Shown here piece by piece: positions 5,652 to 6,449 of a DNA stretch of 6,449 bases (positions are counted from its first letter, which is position 1; each line of letters begins with the position of its first letter). The notes under the pieces are model-generated. The model saw only the letters and a program-made list of their open reading frames with translations, did no database searches and was not told the origin of the DNA. Origin of the DNA: Spongiibacteraceae bacterium. Lineage in GTDB: Bacteria; Pseudomonadota; Gammaproteobacteria; Pseudomonadales; PIVM01. The position numbers and the translations under genes are program-made. The DNA lies in the NCBI GenBank assembly GCA_030618505.1, contig JAUXDF010000191.1, positions 1-6,449 on the forward strand, written 5' to 3'.

Positions 5652-6449
5652 TTATCGCGTTAGCTGCGACAAAGCCGCATTAATTTGTCCGGTTTGTAAT
5701 AGCCATTCGATGCCAGATAACTGAAATTGCGTACGCAGCTCAATACCCGCGATTAGCCCCTCAGTGCGCTGCTGCATAGCAAGCAAATATTCTGTGGTAC
5801 TTAAATCACCGTTGCGCCACTGTTTTTCCAAAAGATTGCCGCTACGTTCATCACGCCCCTGCATCAAACTTTGCCAGCGCTCATAACGTTGTTGATATTC
5901 CAGTGAGGCGGCCTGACTCGCCTCGATAGCAAACTGTTGTTTGCGCCTGATTGAACGGTATCGTGCCTCCGCAGAAAGAGCCAGCTGCCTGGCCGCTTGC
6001 TTTTCGCTGTTAAAGTTATTGCGAATATTCAAGGGGATGGAAAAATTTAATGCCACCACGTTTTCGTCGGCATCCTTGCCTGCACTAAAACCCAATGTCG
6101 GCTCAGCCTTGCCTTCACGAATCACCAGGTCTGCCGCCTGCTGTTTAACATCCCATTCAGCACGCGCGGCAACCACAGCGGGGTGCGACTCCAGCCACTG
6201 CGCTGCTTGCTCGGGAACATTCGCAAGAGTGAGATTATCAAAAAAACTCTCGGGGATTTGGTTTGATGCCAAAGACCAGTCTGGTAACAACTCGCGTAAA
6301 CGTGCCTCCACCCGCCTAAGCTGAGCGAGCGCCTGAGCCGTTTCATTCAATTTTTGCGACAAGCTTAAAAAGGCCAGTTCGGCATCCACCTGTCCGAGAT
6401 CCCCCGCTCGTTGACGCTCACCCACCAGATCCAGCAAAACATCCAGTTG
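5652..6449 (-). CDS. czcC: CzcC-like outer-membrane efflux channel (OEP/TolC family), 3' part only
   Basis: This is the C-terminal 265 codons of an outer-membrane factor. The frame is open to the window edge, so the start and the signal peptide or lipobox are outside; the family is usually about 400-450 residues. The protein would trimerise into a beta-barrel plus periplasmic alpha-tunnel that carries metal out of the cell. Two OEP-type halves are visible. The first ends in a long Ala/Leu/Gln-rich helix beginning near VGERQRAGDLGQVDAELA. The second has a beta-strand motif FSIPLNIRNNFNSEKQAA, then a coiled helix rich in Gln, Arg and Glu, and WRNGDLSTTEYLLA, which echoes the first helix start as expected from the internal duplication of this family. 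The TAA stop lies 21 bases before the adaptor start, so the two genes are surely co-transcribed. The family is clear; the czcC name rests on the neighbours, and cusC or cnrC-type naming is the alternative. Confidence 0.9.
   Translation of the reverse strand, partial: QLDVLLDLVGERQRAGDLGQVDAELAFLSLSQKLNETAQALAQLRRVEARLRELLPDWSLASNQIPESFFDNLTLANVPEQAAQWLESHPAVVAARAEWDVKQQAADLVIREGKAEPTLGFSAGKDADENVVALNFSIPLNIRNNFNSEKQAARQLALSAEARYRSIRRKQQFAIEASQAASLEYQQRYERWQSLMQGRDERSGNLLEKQWRNGDLSTTEYLLAMQQRTEGLIAGIELRTQFQLSGIEWLLQTGQINAALSQLTR

Overview
The window looks like accessory or chromosomal DNA from a moderate-GC gammaproteobacterium, possibly a marine or environmental one. That guess rests on the style of the proteins, the strong Shine-Dalgarno sites and the REP-type repeats; no gene here fixes the taxon. 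All convincing genes lie on the minus strand, so the map reads from right to left.

From 6449 down to 1150 lies a heavy-metal efflux operon in the classical order czcC-czcB-czcA. It encodes an outer-membrane TolC-like channel (its 5' end is beyond the window), a periplasmic adaptor with a His/Asp/Glu-rich mature N-terminus, and a 1065-residue HME-RND metal/proton antiporter. Together they would form a tripartite pump that spans the envelope and exports metal ions. By hand alignment the three periplasmic methionines that bind Cu(I)/Ag(I) in CusA are replaced by R600, N650 and E700, and the mature adaptor N-terminus has no Met. A divalent ion (Zn, Cd, Co or Ni) is therefore the likelier substrate, although the TM4 signature is a CusA/CzcA mixture. 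The operon promoter and any regulator are not in the window.

Between the operon end and the next gene sits a 176-bp element (952-1127). It has perfect 20-bp terminal inverted repeats and further nested complementary blocks arranged around one centre. It looks like a MITE or structured repeat and is the most unusual object here. Next come a sigma70-like promoter and a GTG-started gene for a small cytoplasmic DUF302 protein (477-860) of unknown function. It is co-oriented with the pump genes but probably transcribed on its own.

The left 476 bases carry no convincing complete gene. They hold a possible 3' end of a plus-strand gene (2-106), two small palindromes (201-221, 257-269), a REP/inverted-REP pair with GTAG feet (291-346), and a second hairpin repeat (420-443) just downstream of the DUF302 gene.
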